DNA from: Methylobacterium sp. J-048
Lineage (GTDB): Bacteria; Pseudomonadota; Alphaproteobacteria; Rhizobiales; Beijerinckiaceae
Direction of reading: 5' to 3'
Length of the DNA: 64,000 nt
Assembly: GCF_022829515.1 (NCBI RefSeq)
Contig: NZ_JAKSYL010000243.1
Location: 62,001 to 126,000 of the forward strand
The first letter of the stretch is position 1; every line of letters begins with the position of its first letter. Positions 27,450-36,029 of this stretch are shown one piece after another. The notes beneath the pieces were generated by a model that did not search any database, was not told the origin of the DNA, and saw only the letters and a list, made by a program, of their open reading frames with translations. A program made the position numbers and the translations under genes.

Positions 27450-27468
27450 CCCTGAGCTTGTCGAAGGG
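27450..27468 (+). repeat. Hairpin repeat, copy 3 (inside IS3 OrfB)
   Basis: CCCT and AGGG flank GAGCTTGTCGA, one base different from copy 1. It lies after the LTLIDD segment of OrfB and splits the catalytic core. Confidence 0.65.
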
Positions 27469-27972
27469 ACAGCCGAACTTGTCTCGCGCTGAAGATGGCT
27501 CGCCGCATCAACAGCGTCGGCGTGATCGAGGCCTCGGCAGAGGCCATGTGCCTGCACGGCATCCCGGAGAATATCCGCTGCGACAATGGCCCTGAACCGA
27601 AGGACCGCGAAGCGAGATGATCTCGAAGGCGCTGCGCAAGTGGGTCGCCAAGACGAGGCCACAGATCCAGTACATCGTGCCGGGATCGCTGTGAGAGAAC
27701 GAGTATTGCGAGAACTTCGACGGCAAGCTGCGCAACGCGTGCCTGCGCCAGGAGATATTCTACTCGTTGAAGGAGGCACGGATCGTGATCGGCCTCCGGC
27801 AGAATACGTACAACCGCATCCGACCGCATTTGTCGCTGGGCTATCGGCCGCCCGCGCCTGGCAGCTTCCCGGATCAGGCCTTCCGGCTATCCATGCCGCT
27901 ACAATGCAGCAGCCTCGCGGCTAGCCAGGTCCAAAATACCGGTCAGGTCACGCTGCCGGCGGAGACGCGGCG

Positions 27973-28233
27973 GTGAAACGCTGGGTGCACGAGGGCGTGC
28001 TCGACGCGATGTAGGAGCGGTTCGACCGACTGCCGGACGCGATGAAGATTCGTCGCCAGACCGTGGAACACCCGTTCGGCACCCTGAAGGCCTAGATGGG
28101 AGCCACCCACGTCCTGACCCGGACCTTGGCCAAGGTCCGGACCGCGATGAGCCTGCAGGTTCCGGTGTACACCATGAAGCGGATGATCCAGATTTTCGGG
28201 GTCGGTCCGCTGATGGCGGTCATCCGGCCTTGA
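27973..28233 (+). mobile_element. IS1182-family transposase C-terminal relic
   Basis: Reading from 27973 gives KRWVHEGVLDAM, a stop, ERFDRLPDAMKIRRQTVEHP then FGTLKA, a stop, MGATHVLTRTLAKVRTAMSL and a final stop at 28231. The VEHPFGTLKA-MGATHxLT motif is characteristic of IS1182 C-termini. Two internal stops and the missing N-terminus make it a dead fragment directly adjoining the IS3 element. Confidence 0.8.
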
Positions 28234-28554
28234 GACCCGCGCCTTAGATCCGCGATGCGAATCAGGTGTTTACCCCAAGCCTAAGGAATCTGCATTGTTA
28301 TACGGTCTCGGTGAGTTTCAAACTGTCCGGTCCAGGGAAGCAAAATCGAAAAATCTGACGTCTGCTTGGCAACCGAAGGTCGACGGTGTCGAGCCCATTA
28401 CGAACGTTCGATCAGCCTCGCCATTATCTCCAGAATGTGAACCGTAGAGATTCAAATTTTGAAGCCGCACCTGGCGAGAAGTGAGTGAATTTTTTAACAA
28501 ATTACTTTTAGATCGTTTTCGACTTATCTGTACAAAACGCTGAAGTGCAAGCGC

Positions 28555-29838
28555 ATGAAAATATTCGCCAAACTCGCGCACAAGAACAAGCCAGATCTGT
28601 TTTCGCAGCACGATTACGCGAAAATTCTTGACGTCATGTCTTGCGCCATTCACGTCTTCGACAGGGATTCCCCGACGTTCAACGTCGTGTATGCCAACAA
28701 CAGCTTCAAGGATGCGATGCGCGCCGATTCTGTCGGTGTGCTGACGAATATCCCGGTTTTGTCGTACTACACCCATGATCAGGGTGACGGGCTGACGATC
28801 GAAAGTCTGGCCGGCGCCTTCGTGGAGCACCTGGACCTGAACGGTTGGGCACAGGGAACTCTCAGATTTATTCGGCACGACAAATCAGAATTTGAAGTCG
28901 ACATTCACTGCAAGCTGCTAATTATTAATGGCCGCAGATTTGGCGTATCTTTCGTTGAAGATTCAAAGAGAATAGAACTGCAACAGGAGCGACAAACATA
29001 CGTCGAAAACATAGCTAAAGATTTTGATCAAACGGTGGGCAAGGTCGTCGAATCTGTAAAGTCCTTCGCGACAGAGCTGCAGTCCGCTGCGCAGACGATG
29101 ACGAAAACCGCGACGGCAACCGCCGAACAGTCGTCCACAGTATTTGCAGCCGCCGAGCAAACGGCCTCCAACGTCAGCATGGTGGCCGCCGCGGCCGAAG
29201 AGCTCGGCAGCTCCGTCCGAGAGATCGGCCGCCAGGTTCAGGGTTCGGCGGGATTGGCTCAGACTGCCGTGGGCGAGGCTGATCGGACCGCGGCCCTCGT
29301 CGGGGCACTGTGCCAAGCCTCGGCGCGGATCGGAGATATGGTCGGGCTGATCTCTAGCATAGCAGGCCAGACCAACCTGTTGGCACTCAATGCGACGATC
29401 GAAGCAGCGCGTGCCGGTGACGCGGGTCGCGGCTTCGCGGTGGTCGCCGCCGAGGTGAAAGAGTTGGCGAAGCAGACTGCCAAGGCGACCGAGGAGATTT
29501 CTGCGCAAATCGGCGAGATCCAAGGGGTGACAGATCAAGCGGTGTCGGCCATCGGATCGATCACGGGCCGGATCCGGGAGATCAGCGACGTGACCACCAA
29601 CATCGCTGCGGCCGTCGAACAGCAAGGAGCGGCGACCCAGGAGATCGTGCGCAACGTGGCCCAGGCTTCGACCGGCACCGGGGAGGTTACCAGCAACATC
29701 GCCGGTATGGCCCACGCATCAAGAGATACCGGCACCGTGGCCAGCCAAGTGCTGTCTGCCTCCAGCGAACTCTCGCACCAGTCCGGGCACCTCTCCGAGG
29801 AAATCGCTCGCTTTCTCAATACGCTGCGTGCCGCCTAA
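28555..29838 (+). CDS. Soluble PAS-domain methyl-accepting chemotaxis protein
   Basis: The 427-residue protein has no membrane segment. Residues about 20-145 form a PAS domain ([20 protein letters not shown] then [10 protein letters not shown], and [20 protein letters not shown]). Residues about 150-425 are the MCP signalling domain with [20 protein letters not shown] and [20 protein letters not shown] at the tip. It would sense an intracellular cue such as redox or a small ligand through PAS. The C-terminus RFLNTLRAA matches that of the membrane chemoreceptor at 9-10.7 kb. It lies in AT-rich DNA at its 5' side and next to IS debris. Confidence 0.92.
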   Translation: MKIFAKLAHKNKPDLFSQHDYAKILDVMSCAIHVFDRDSPTFNVVYANNSFKDAMRADSVGVLTNIPVLSYYTHDQGDGLTIESLAGAFVEHLDLNGWAQGTLRFIRHDKSEFEVDIHCKLLIINGRRFGVSFVEDSKRIELQQERQTYVENIAKDFDQTVGKVVESVKSFATELQSAAQTMTKTATATAEQSSTVFAAAEQTASNVSMVAAAAEELGSSVREIGRQVQGSAGLAQTAVGEADRTAALVGALCQASARIGDMVGLISSIAGQTNLLALNATIEAARAGDAGRGFAVVAAEVKELAKQTAKATEEISAQIGEIQGVTDQAVSAIGSITGRIREISDVTTNIAAAVEQQGAATQEIVRNVAQASTGTGEVTSNIAGMAHASRDTGTVASQVLSASSELSHQSGHLSEEIARFLNTLRAA

Positions 29839-29848
29839 CCCGCGGTTC

Positions 29849-29881
29849 GGCGCCCTTTCCGGATCAGGCGTCGTGGGCGCC
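29849..29881 (+). terminator. Candidate terminator after PAS chemoreceptor gene
   Basis: GGCGCCC (29849-29855) and GGGCGCC (29875-29881) form a 7-bp stem just after the stop codon. The left arm and following TTTC match the hairpin after the other chemoreceptor gene. Confidence 0.4.
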
Positions 29882-30113
29882 TGAGACAGACGTTTGTGGA
29901 TCGGCGTCGAAGCCTGGGTTTGACTCACTTCCGGTACAGGCGGGTTGATGGATCTCGGCGTGAGAGCGGCACGGTGGCGGCGTGGCTGCTACTCACCTTG
30001 TGTGGGATTGCCCCGGTTTGGATACTGCCGGCGAACACCTATGCGCGTGTCGGCTGAGCCATGAGGCGCGTGCAGGCGGGGCGCCGGGTTCGGGCAACGG
30101 GCGCGTCGTCTAT

Positions 30114-30420
30114 TTAGGCGGCGAGGCGGCTGAGGTTGATCGCTGCGGCCGTCAGCAGGTGCTCCAGGTGCGTCTTGGCCACGCCGAGATAGCGACTGCG
30201 GCGTAGGCCCATCGCCCGCACCTCGCACGAGAGCGTGGCCCCGACGCCGGCTCGCCGCCGATCGGCCGCGAACGCCCGCCGGCCCTCGTGTGCCCCTGCC
30301 GCGACGAGTGCCTCGCGTTCCTCACGCAAACGCGGAGTCACTAGGGAGCGCTCCGAGCGCGTGCAGCACGGCGCAAGATTTGCAGTCCCGTGTCGCGAAA
30401 CAGATGCGCATGACCGTACG
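30114..30420 (-). mobile_element. IS1182-like transposase C-terminal relic (second)
   Basis: The minus-strand frame ending at 30114 reads CCTRSERSLVTPRLREEREA, ADRRRAGVGATLSCEVRAMG and LRRSRYLGVAKTHLEHLLTA then AAINLSRLAA. The RAGVEGTLS-GLRRxRYRGLAKTHLQH pattern is the C-terminus of IS1182-type transposases. The N-terminal DDE part is absent. The rest of the 29.9-30.5 kb gap shows nothing else. Confidence 0.72.
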
Positions 30421-30503
30421 TCCGAGGTTGTGGTCTCAACAACTGGCGGGCTCATCGCCACAGCATCTTCGATATCAAGGGAATGGAGTCCTGTTGGCTC
30501 CGG

Positions 30504-31457
30504 TTAACGGCAGCGCCCGATCGCCCAGCGCACGAGCTTGCGCACATCCGGATCGGGATCGTCGAAATCCGCTTCGAGGGCGGGCAGCGCGCGCGGATCG
30601 GCGATCTCGCCGAGGGCGGCTGCGGCCTCCTTTCGGAGGTTGCTGACGTCCGATCCCAGCGCGCGGCCCAACGCCTCGATGGCGGCCACCGCCCGGATCC
30701 GGCCGAGGGCGTTCGCGGCCTTGGTGCGCACCTGCCAGACGGGATCGTCCAGGCGGGCGATCAGCGGCTCGACCGCCTCGGGCAGGCGGATCTTGGCGGC
30801 CGAGATCGCGGCCTCCTCGCGCACCTGCCAATGCGCGTCATCAAGGCCGGCGATCAGCGTGGCGACACCGGGGCCGCCCGGACGCAGGAAGACGAGCGCC
30901 GCCATTGTGGCCCGGCGCACCCCCGCATCCGCGTCGCTCGCCGTCGCGATCAGGGCGGGCAGCGCGACCTCGGCTTTGAGATAGCCGACGACGCCGAGCC
31001 CCTCGCGGCGCACCTCCGGCCAGGGGCTGCGGAGCGCTTCGAGCGCCGCGGCGAGCGCGTCCGGCAGCACCAGCTCGCGCAAGGCCCGGAGGGCAGCCGC
31101 CTGCACGAAGGGATCGGCATGGCCGGCCCGCGCGATCAGGAGCGGACCGCAGGCGGGCTCCTTCTTCTCGGCCAGCGTGTCGGCGGCGGTGCGACGCACC
31201 GCGGGATCCGCATCCTCCAGGGAGCGGACGAGACCTTCGACCACGTCGGGGCCGTCATGCTCGTCCAGGGCCTTCGCAGCGGCGGCGCGGACCGTGGCAT
31301 CGTCGTCGGCGAGCCCCTTCAGCAGCAGCACCTTGGCCTCGAGTCCCACCGCCTCGGCCAGGTCCATCATCGCCACGCGGCGAATGCCGGGATCGGGATC
31401 GGTGCACCGCTCGGCCAAGTCGTCGAGATCGTCGTCGAAGCTGTCGAATACGGGCAT
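30504..31457 (-). CDS. HEAT-repeat protein
   Basis: The 317-residue acidic protein (ATG at 31457) is built almost wholly of about nine HEAT/PBS-lyase-type repeats of 30-32 residues: DPGIRRVAMMDLAEA, DATVRAAAAKALDEH, DPAVRRTAADTLAEK, and so on to DPDVRKLVRWAIGRC. Such repeats are scaffolds and also occur in phycobilin lyase-like proteins. The gene starts five bases after the ferredoxin gene stop and so belongs to its operon, which suggests a chaperone or assembly role for the ferredoxin/flavoprotein pair. That role is inference. Confidence 0.87.
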   Translation of the reverse strand: MPVFDSFDDDLDDLAERCTDPDPGIRRVAMMDLAEAVGLEAKVLLLKGLADDDATVRAAAAKALDEHDGPDVVEGLVRSLEDADPAVRRTAADTLAEKKEPACGPLLIARAGHADPFVQAAALRALRELVLPDALAAALEALRSPWPEVRREGLGVVGYLKAEVALPALIATASDADAGVRRATMAALVFLRPGGPGVATLIAGLDDAHWQVREEAAISAAKIRLPEAVEPLIARLDDPVWQVRTKAANALGRIRAVAAIEALGRALGSDVSNLRKEAAAALGEIADPRALPALEADFDDPDPDVRKLVRWAIGRCR

Positions 31458-31462
31458 GGCGC

Positions 31463-31696
31463 TCACCGCAGCAGGTAGGGAATGTTCACCTTGACGGCGT
31501 TCGTCGGGCAGTCGACTTCGCACGGCATGCAATACCAGCACTCGTCGTACTTCATGTACGCCTTCTGCCGCCTCTCATCGATCGCGAGGATGTCGAGCGG
31601 ACAGACATCGACGCAGACGCGACAGCCCTTCTCGGCGATGCACTTCTCGTCGTCGATGACGACCGCGGCGCTCTTGGCCTGAGTGATGATCGGCAT
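31463..31696 (-). CDS. Di-[4Fe-4S] ferredoxin, AprB-like
   Basis: A 77-residue ferredoxin with two cluster motifs: C19-x5-C25-x2-C28-x3-C32-P and C53-x2-C56-x2-C59-x3-C63-P. The aromatic KYDECWYCMPCEVDCP and the spacing of the first motif resemble adenylylsulfate reductase beta subunits (AprB) and related small partners of flavoprotein oxidoreductases. It lies 26 bp downstream of the flavoprotein relic and five bp upstream of the HEAT gene. It would pass electrons to or from the FAD of the flavoprotein, which here has lost its N-terminal half. Confidence 0.88.
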   Translation of the reverse strand: MPIITQAKSAAVVIDDEKCIAEKGCRVCVDVCPLDILAIDERRQKAYMKYDECWYCMPCEVDCPTNAVKVNIPYLLR

Positions 31697-31722
31697 GGGA
31701 TGTCCCTGGATAGACGGGTGAC

Positions 31723-32490
31723 TTACTCGGCGGCGGCCGGCGTCTTGACGCGGAGCTGGTGGTAGGCGCCCATCTCTGCTGCGGCGACCGGCACGATGAA
31801 GGGATCGACGGCGCGCTTGGCGTGGGCCATCCGGCCGCTCGCGTCCTTGTAGAGGACGGTGTGGCAATTCCAGTTGCGGTTGTCGGTCTCGGGATGGTCG
31901 GTGCGCAGGTGGTAGAAGCCCCAGCGACTCTCGGTCCGGTAGAGCGAGGCCGCCGCCGCCATGTCGGCGCAGTCCAGGATCGTCTGCATCTCGAGGGCGC
32001 GCAGCAATTCGTGCGGATCGCGGGCGCAGAGATGGTCGAGATCCTCCCGGATCTCCGCGAAGCGGCGCTGACCGAGCTCCATCTTGGCCGTGACCTTCGG
32101 CGGCTCCAGGTAGTCGTTGACGAAGCGTCGGGTCTTGAACTCCATCTCGTGCGGCGTCAGCCCGTCCGCGCGTCGGGTCGGCGCCAGCACGCGCTCCTGT
32201 TCGACCAGAAGGTCGCCGGCATCGTACTCGGGGAGGCTCGTGGCCGCGCAATAGGCGGCGGCGTCCGCACCGGCGATGCCGCCGTTCACGAAGGCGCCGA
32301 GCATGTAGTTGTGCGGCACGCTCGCCATGTCGCCGACCGCGTAGAGGCCGGGGATGGTGGTGCGGGCCTGCTCGTCCACCCAGACACCCGAGGCCGAGTG
32401 GCCGGAGCAGAAGCCGATCTCGGAGATATGCATCTCCACCGGAACGACATGGTTGGATCCGTCATCGGTCTGGTCGCGGACGGGCCACGT
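31723..32490 (-). pseudogene. AprA/fumarate reductase-like flavoprotein, N-terminus missing
   Basis: Only the C-terminal ~255 residues are recognisable: VEMHISEIGFCSGHSASGVW, then PGLYAVGDMASVPHNYMLGA and FVNGGIAGADAAAYCAA (the second FAD-contact motif), a helical capping region, and RTESRWGFYHLRTDHPETDN near the end. The N-terminal Rossmann FAD motif and capping domain are absent. Upstream, between about 32490 and 32649, the frame is unrelated sequence. Full proteins of this family have about 550-580 residues. A deletion has probably fused intergenic DNA to the middle of the gene, so the encoded enzyme is likely inactive. Confidence 0.78.
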
Positions 32491-32648
32491 TGGGACCGAA
32501 GGACCGACGCGCGATAGCAATTCCTTTCCAGCTGTTTCCGGAGCGGGCTGCGCCACAGGATGTCGAGACCGCACCCCGCATGCACGACGAATCCCGGCCG
32601 CCCTTGTCCCTATGGGCCGGATTGCAGCGTGAAACGCGATCGAACATG

Positions 32649-33488
32649 TCAGGCCGCCCCCGCGAGCGGCAGGCCGAGCGGGGTCAGGCGCGGCAGCGGG
32701 GGTTGGCCGTCCCGGGGGCGCAGCAGGTCGAGGCAGCGCCGCTTCAGGGCGACGAAGTCCGGCTCGGTGACGAGCTCGCGGCCGCGCGGGCGCGGAAAGG
32801 CGAGCGGGATGTCCTCCAGGATGCGCCCGGGCCGGGCCGACATCACCAGCACCCGGTCGCCCAGGAACAGGGCCTCGTCGATATCGTGGGTCACGAAGAC
32901 CACCGTGGTCGGCAGGCGCGTCCAGATGTCGAGCAGCAATTCCTGCATCATCAGGCGCGTCTGCGCGTCCAGTGCCCCGAAGGGCTCGTCCATCAGCAGA
33001 ATGCGGGGCCGGTTGATCAGCACGCGGGCGATCTCGACCCGCTGCTGCATGCCGCCCGATAGCTCCGCGGGATAGCGCTCGGCGAAGTCCGCCAGCCCGA
33101 CCACCGCCAGGAACTCGCGCGCCCGGGCCAGCCGCTCGGCTCGACCGACGCCGCGCATCTTCGGCCCGAATGCGACGTTGTCCACGACCCGCCGCCACGG
33201 CAGCAGCGTGTGCTGCTGGAAGACGATGCCGCGCTCCGGGTGCGGGCCGGCCACGGGCCGTCCGTCCAGCGCGAGGCTGCCGCGGGCGAGATCGAGATGG
33301 CCGGCGAGGGCGCCGAGCAGGGTCGACTTCCCGCAGCCCGACGGCCCGAGCAGGCACACGAACTGGCGCGGCGGGATGGTGAGGTCGATGTCGCGCACGA
33401 CCTCGAAGGCGGCGGCACCCGCCCCGAGCCGGATCGCGGCACCGGCGATGTCGATGCGGCCCGCGGTCGGCGCCGAAGCGAGGCTCAC
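32649..33488 (-). CDS. ABC transporter ATP-binding protein (SsuB/TauB/NrtD type)
   Basis: The 279-residue ATPase begins at a GTG (33488) that overlaps the permease stop (GTGA). It has Walker A GPSGCGKSTLL, Q-loop VFQQHTLLPWRR, signature LSGGMQQRVEIAR, Walker B ILLMDEPFGALD and switch His in VTHDIDEAL. These match ATPases of nitrate/sulfonate/taurine importers. Longer open frames upstream are read-through of the permease in another frame. It is the last transporter gene before the flavoprotein relic. Confidence 0.92.
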   Translation of the reverse strand: MSLASAPTAGRIDIAGAAIRLGAGAAAFEVVRDIDLTIPPRQFVCLLGPSGCGKSTLLGALAGHLDLARGSLALDGRPVAGPHPERGIVFQQHTLLPWRRVVDNVAFGPKMRGVGRAERLARAREFLAVVGLADFAERYPAELSGGMQQRVEIARVLINRPRILLMDEPFGALDAQTRLMMQELLLDIWTRLPTTVVFVTHDIDEALFLGDRVLVMSARPGRILEDIPLAFPRPRGRELVTEPDFVALKRRCLDLLRPRDGQPPLPRLTPLGLPLAGAA

Positions 33489-34342
33489 GGGCGGCCTCCC
33501 CGGGTCCACGGCATGGCCAGGCGGCCGAGCCCGCGCACCGCGACGCTCGAGCCCATGCCGAGGAGGCCGATCAGCAGCATGCCGACGACGATGTCGTCGT
33601 AGTTCTGCAGCGTGTAGGATTCCCAGGTGAAGTAGCCGATCCCGTATTGCCCCGAGATCATCTCGGCGGTGACCAGGCAGAACCAGGCCGTACCCATGCC
33701 GATGGCCCCACCCGTGACGATGCTCGGCAGCGCTGCCGGAATTACCACCTCGCGCAGGATCGCGGCCGGCCCGGCACCGAGACTCCGGGCGGATGCCACG
33801 AGGCGCGGGCTGGCCGCCTCCGCCCCGTGCACGGTGTTCAAGAGGATCGGGAACAGCGCGCCCGTGAAGGTGATGAACACCATCGAAGCCTCCGACGACG
33901 GGAACATCAGGATCGCGAGCGGGATCCAGGCGACCGCCGGGATCGGACGCAGCACTTCGAGGGGCGGCAGCAGGAGGTCGCCCGCGAGGCGCGAGCGGCC
34001 GATGGCGAGGCCGAGGCCGATTCCGGCGACGAGCGCCGCCAGGAAGCCGCCGAGCACCCGCGCGAGGCTGGCCCCGAGATGGGCGCCGAGCTTCGGCGCA
34101 TGCGCCAGCGCCCAAGCCGCCCGCGCCACCGCGGCGGGGGTCGGGACGTTGCGGAAGGTGACGAAGCTGAGATCGAGCTTCAGGCTCGCGGCGAGATGCC
34201 AGGCGAGGAGGCCGAGACCGAGCGCACCGGCCTGGATCGCGAGGCGGTGAACCGGCAACGGGGAGAGCCGGCGCGGCTCAGCCCGCGCGGGCGGCCGCGC
34301 CGTCAGGGCGACGCCCGGGGCGCCGAGGGTTCCGGCGCTCAT
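33485..34342 (-). CDS. ABC transporter permease (SsuC/TauC type)
   Basis: The 285-residue inner-membrane protein has six predicted helices and the binding-protein-dependent permease motif near residue 190 (SARSLGAGPAAILREVVIPA then ALPSI). PIPAVAWIPLAILMF is typical of sulfonate/taurine/nitrate permeases. Its ATG overlaps the stop of the binding-protein gene (ATGA), and its stop overlaps the ATPase start, so the three genes form a tightly coupled transporter operon. Confidence 0.92.
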   Translation of the reverse strand: MSAGTLGAPGVALTARPPARAEPRRLSPLPVHRLAIQAGALGLGLLAWHLAASLKLDLSFVTFRNVPTPAAVARAAWALAHAPKLGAHLGASLARVLGGFLAALVAGIGLGLAIGRSRLAGDLLLPPLEVLRPIPAVAWIPLAILMFPSSEASMVFITFTGALFPILLNTVHGAEAASPRLVASARSLGAGPAAILREVVIPAALPSIVTGGAIGMGTAWFCLVTAEMISGQYGIGYFTWESYTLQNYDDIVVGMLLIGLLGMGSSVAVRGLGRLAMPWTRGGRP

Positions 34343-35757
34343 CGGGCGCTGAGCCGCGCCGCGCCTGCACGGGCGGCGGCGAAATCGAGCACCTCGCCGC
34401 CCTTGGCCTTGGCGAAAGCCTCGGCATCGCCCTTGAGCAGGAAGGCGCTGAGGCGATGCTCGGGATCGCGCACGTACCAGGCCTGCGCGGCGAACAGCTT
34501 GATGCCGCTGTTTCGGTCCTGCGCGTAGACGACGCGCGCGCTGCCGCCCCCCTGCTCCAGCGCGGCCAGGGCCGCGAGCGCCGCCTCGGGCGAGGCGTAG
34601 TGGCGGACCTTGTCCTCGCCCGTCACCCAGATCTGGGCGACGCGCGAGACGTCGGTGATCGGCTGGCCGGTCCCGGCGTCCACGGCCTTGAGCGGCGCCT
34701 GGGCATAGTCCTTCAGCCGGGCCTCGTAGTCGATCCCGGCCCGTGCGGCGGCCGCGCGCACGAAGCGGTCGTCGACGAACCGGTCGACGTCGAGATCGCC
34801 ATCAGCCTTCTTCAGGAGCGTCAGGGTCTCGATCGAGGTCTTCAGGGCCTGCCGGTATTCAGGCTTCCAGGTTATGTCGCGGGTCTGCAGGCCCAGCGGC
34901 CCGTGGAACAGGTAGACGACCTCCGCCTCGATACCCGTCACGCGCGCGATCAGTTCGGCGTAGCGCTCGGGCTCGGCCGCGATCAGCCGATCCGCCTCGA
35001 TCGCCGCGCGCAGGTAGGCCGTGACGATCTCGGGGTAGCGCTCCGCATAGGCCGCGTCGACCAGCGCGCCGTGGAAGGTCGGGGCGTTCGACTGCGAGCC
35101 GTCGTAGATCTTCCGGGCGATGCCGCGCCAGGGGAACAGTTCGGCGAAGGGCACGAAATCGGCATGCGCGTCGATCTTGTCGGCCTTCAGCGCCGAGCCC
35201 GCGACCTCCGGCGCCTGCGTGATGATGGTGACGTCCCGCTCCGGATCCCACCCTTGCGCCTTCACGGCCCGCAGCAACAGGCCGTGGGCGGTGGAGGCGA
35301 AGGGCACCGAGATGGTCTTGCCCTTGAGCTCAGTGAAGGCCTGCACCGGGGAGGCGACGGGCACGACAACGCCGTTGCCGCTGCCCGTGAGGCTGCCCGA
35401 GAGCACGCTGAGGAACAGGCTGCGCCGACCGGCTTTGGCGAAGGCGGCGCCGTTCAGGGAGCCCGGGAAGTCGGCCATCGCACCGAGATCGAGCTTGCCG
35501 GCGACCATTTCGTTGGTCAGCGGCGCGCCGCTGGTGAAGTTGCGCCACTGGATGTCGTAGGTGGCATCCTTGTACTTGCCGTCCTGCGGCAGAAACTTTT
35601 CGAGGAGCTTCAATTCGCGGATCAGCAGGCCGCCGGTCGCGCAGTTGATCGTGGTGTCCTGCGTGCCTACGGCGACACGGATGGTCTCCGCCTGCACCGT
35701 CGTCGCGAAGGTGGAGGCCGCGAGCACGATTGCGGCGAGGCGGCGAAGGGAGATCAC
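34339..35757 (-). CDS. ABC transporter substrate-binding protein (NMT1/SsuA-like)
   Basis: The 472-residue exported protein starts at a GTG (35757) with GGAGC nine bases upstream and has a signal peptide ending VQAE. The N-terminal ~330 residues follow the SsuA/TauA/NrtA fold: IRVAVGTQDTTINCATGG, AGKLDLGAMADFPGSLNG, LKGKTISVPFASTAHGLLLR. The extra ~130 C-terminal residues (VTGEDKVRHYASPEAALAAL and onward) resemble a NosL/nitrous-oxide-accessory-type extension and are unusual. The substrate is unknown; the neighbours suggest a sulfur or nitrogen compound. It is divergent from a Crp/Fnr gene. Confidence 0.88.
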   Translation of the reverse strand: MISLRRLAAIVLAASTFATTVQAETIRVAVGTQDTTINCATGGLLIRELKLLEKFLPQDGKYKDATYDIQWRNFTSGAPLTNEMVAGKLDLGAMADFPGSLNGAAFAKAGRRSLFLSVLSGSLTGSGNGVVVPVASPVQAFTELKGKTISVPFASTAHGLLLRAVKAQGWDPERDVTIITQAPEVAGSALKADKIDAHADFVPFAELFPWRGIARKIYDGSQSNAPTFHGALVDAAYAERYPEIVTAYLRAAIEADRLIAAEPERYAELIARVTGIEAEVVYLFHGPLGLQTRDITWKPEYRQALKTSIETLTLLKKADGDLDVDRFVDDRFVRAAAARAGIDYEARLKDYAQAPLKAVDAGTGQPITDVSRVAQIWVTGEDKVRHYASPEAALAALAALEQGGGSARVVYAQDRNSGIKLFAAQAWYVRDPEHRLSAFLLKGDAEAFAKAKGGEVLDFAAARAGAARLSAR

Positions 35758-35843
35758 GCGGGCGGCTCCGGAGCGAAGGGGCTGCGTCCCGGCGGCGCAC
35801 GGGAGCTGGCGCAATGTTCGCCGCCGCGGGGACCGGCAAGACA

Positions 35844-35855
35844 GCAATTAATTGC
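35844..35855 (+). promoter_or_regulatory. 12-bp palindrome in divergent promoter region
   Basis: GCAATTAATTGC is a perfect palindrome 87 bases upstream of the binding-protein start and about 175 bases from the divergent Crp/Fnr gene. It could be an operator or part of a promoter. It does not match the classical TTGAT-N4-ATCAA Fnr or TGTGA-N6-TCACA Crp boxes. Confidence 0.35.
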
Positions 35856-36029
35856 GGTCTCTTCGAAGATCTTGCTTCAGTCCGCGCCGCCTGCGTGACG
35901 GAAAGAAGAGTCTCTTCAATGCCGGGCACCGGACACAAAATTCTCCGGCGCGAGACATGTTTGGACTGGTTCGAAATCTTGCGGCGCGCATAGTCGGGGT
36001 GTTGGACTCTGCCGAACCGGATCTTCCTC

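Larger units (their letters stand above)
26622..27950 (+). mobile_element. IS3-family insertion sequence, complete ends, decayed genes
   Basis: TGACCTGACC at 26622-26631 and GGTCAGGTCA at 27941-27950 are perfect terminal inverted repeats. Inside them TTTGGACC (left) and GGTCCAAA (right) continue the symmetry. The 1329-bp size, TG...CA ends and OrfA/OrfB content fit IS3. No direct target duplication is evident (GTC left, CGC right). Both reading frames are broken, and two hairpin repeats sit inside OrfB. Confidence 0.8.
26986..27976 (+). pseudogene. IS3 OrfB (DDE transposase), interrupted
   Basis: Fragments in order are RRQAVDGIRETYGLSKRQAC, IVALASANGRYGYRRVTALL, then a hairpin repeat at 27233-27259, HKLRRRLWLNDGSGKRLRPL, WSLDFVQ with the first catalytic Asp followed by LRILTLIDD, then a second repeat at 27450-27468, CLHGIPENIRCDNGPE with the second Asp, and an in-frame stop at about 27690 just before ENEYCENFDGKL with the catalytic Glu. 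The last part (YNRIRPHLSLGYRPPAP) runs through the IS end, so the native stop is lost. The element cannot transpose by itself. Confidence 0.82.

Noticed and set aside
32649-34115. 488-codon start for the ABC ATPase
   Set aside because: The first ~209 codons overlap the permease in another frame; the GTG at 33488 with GTGA overlap gives a normal-length ATPase.
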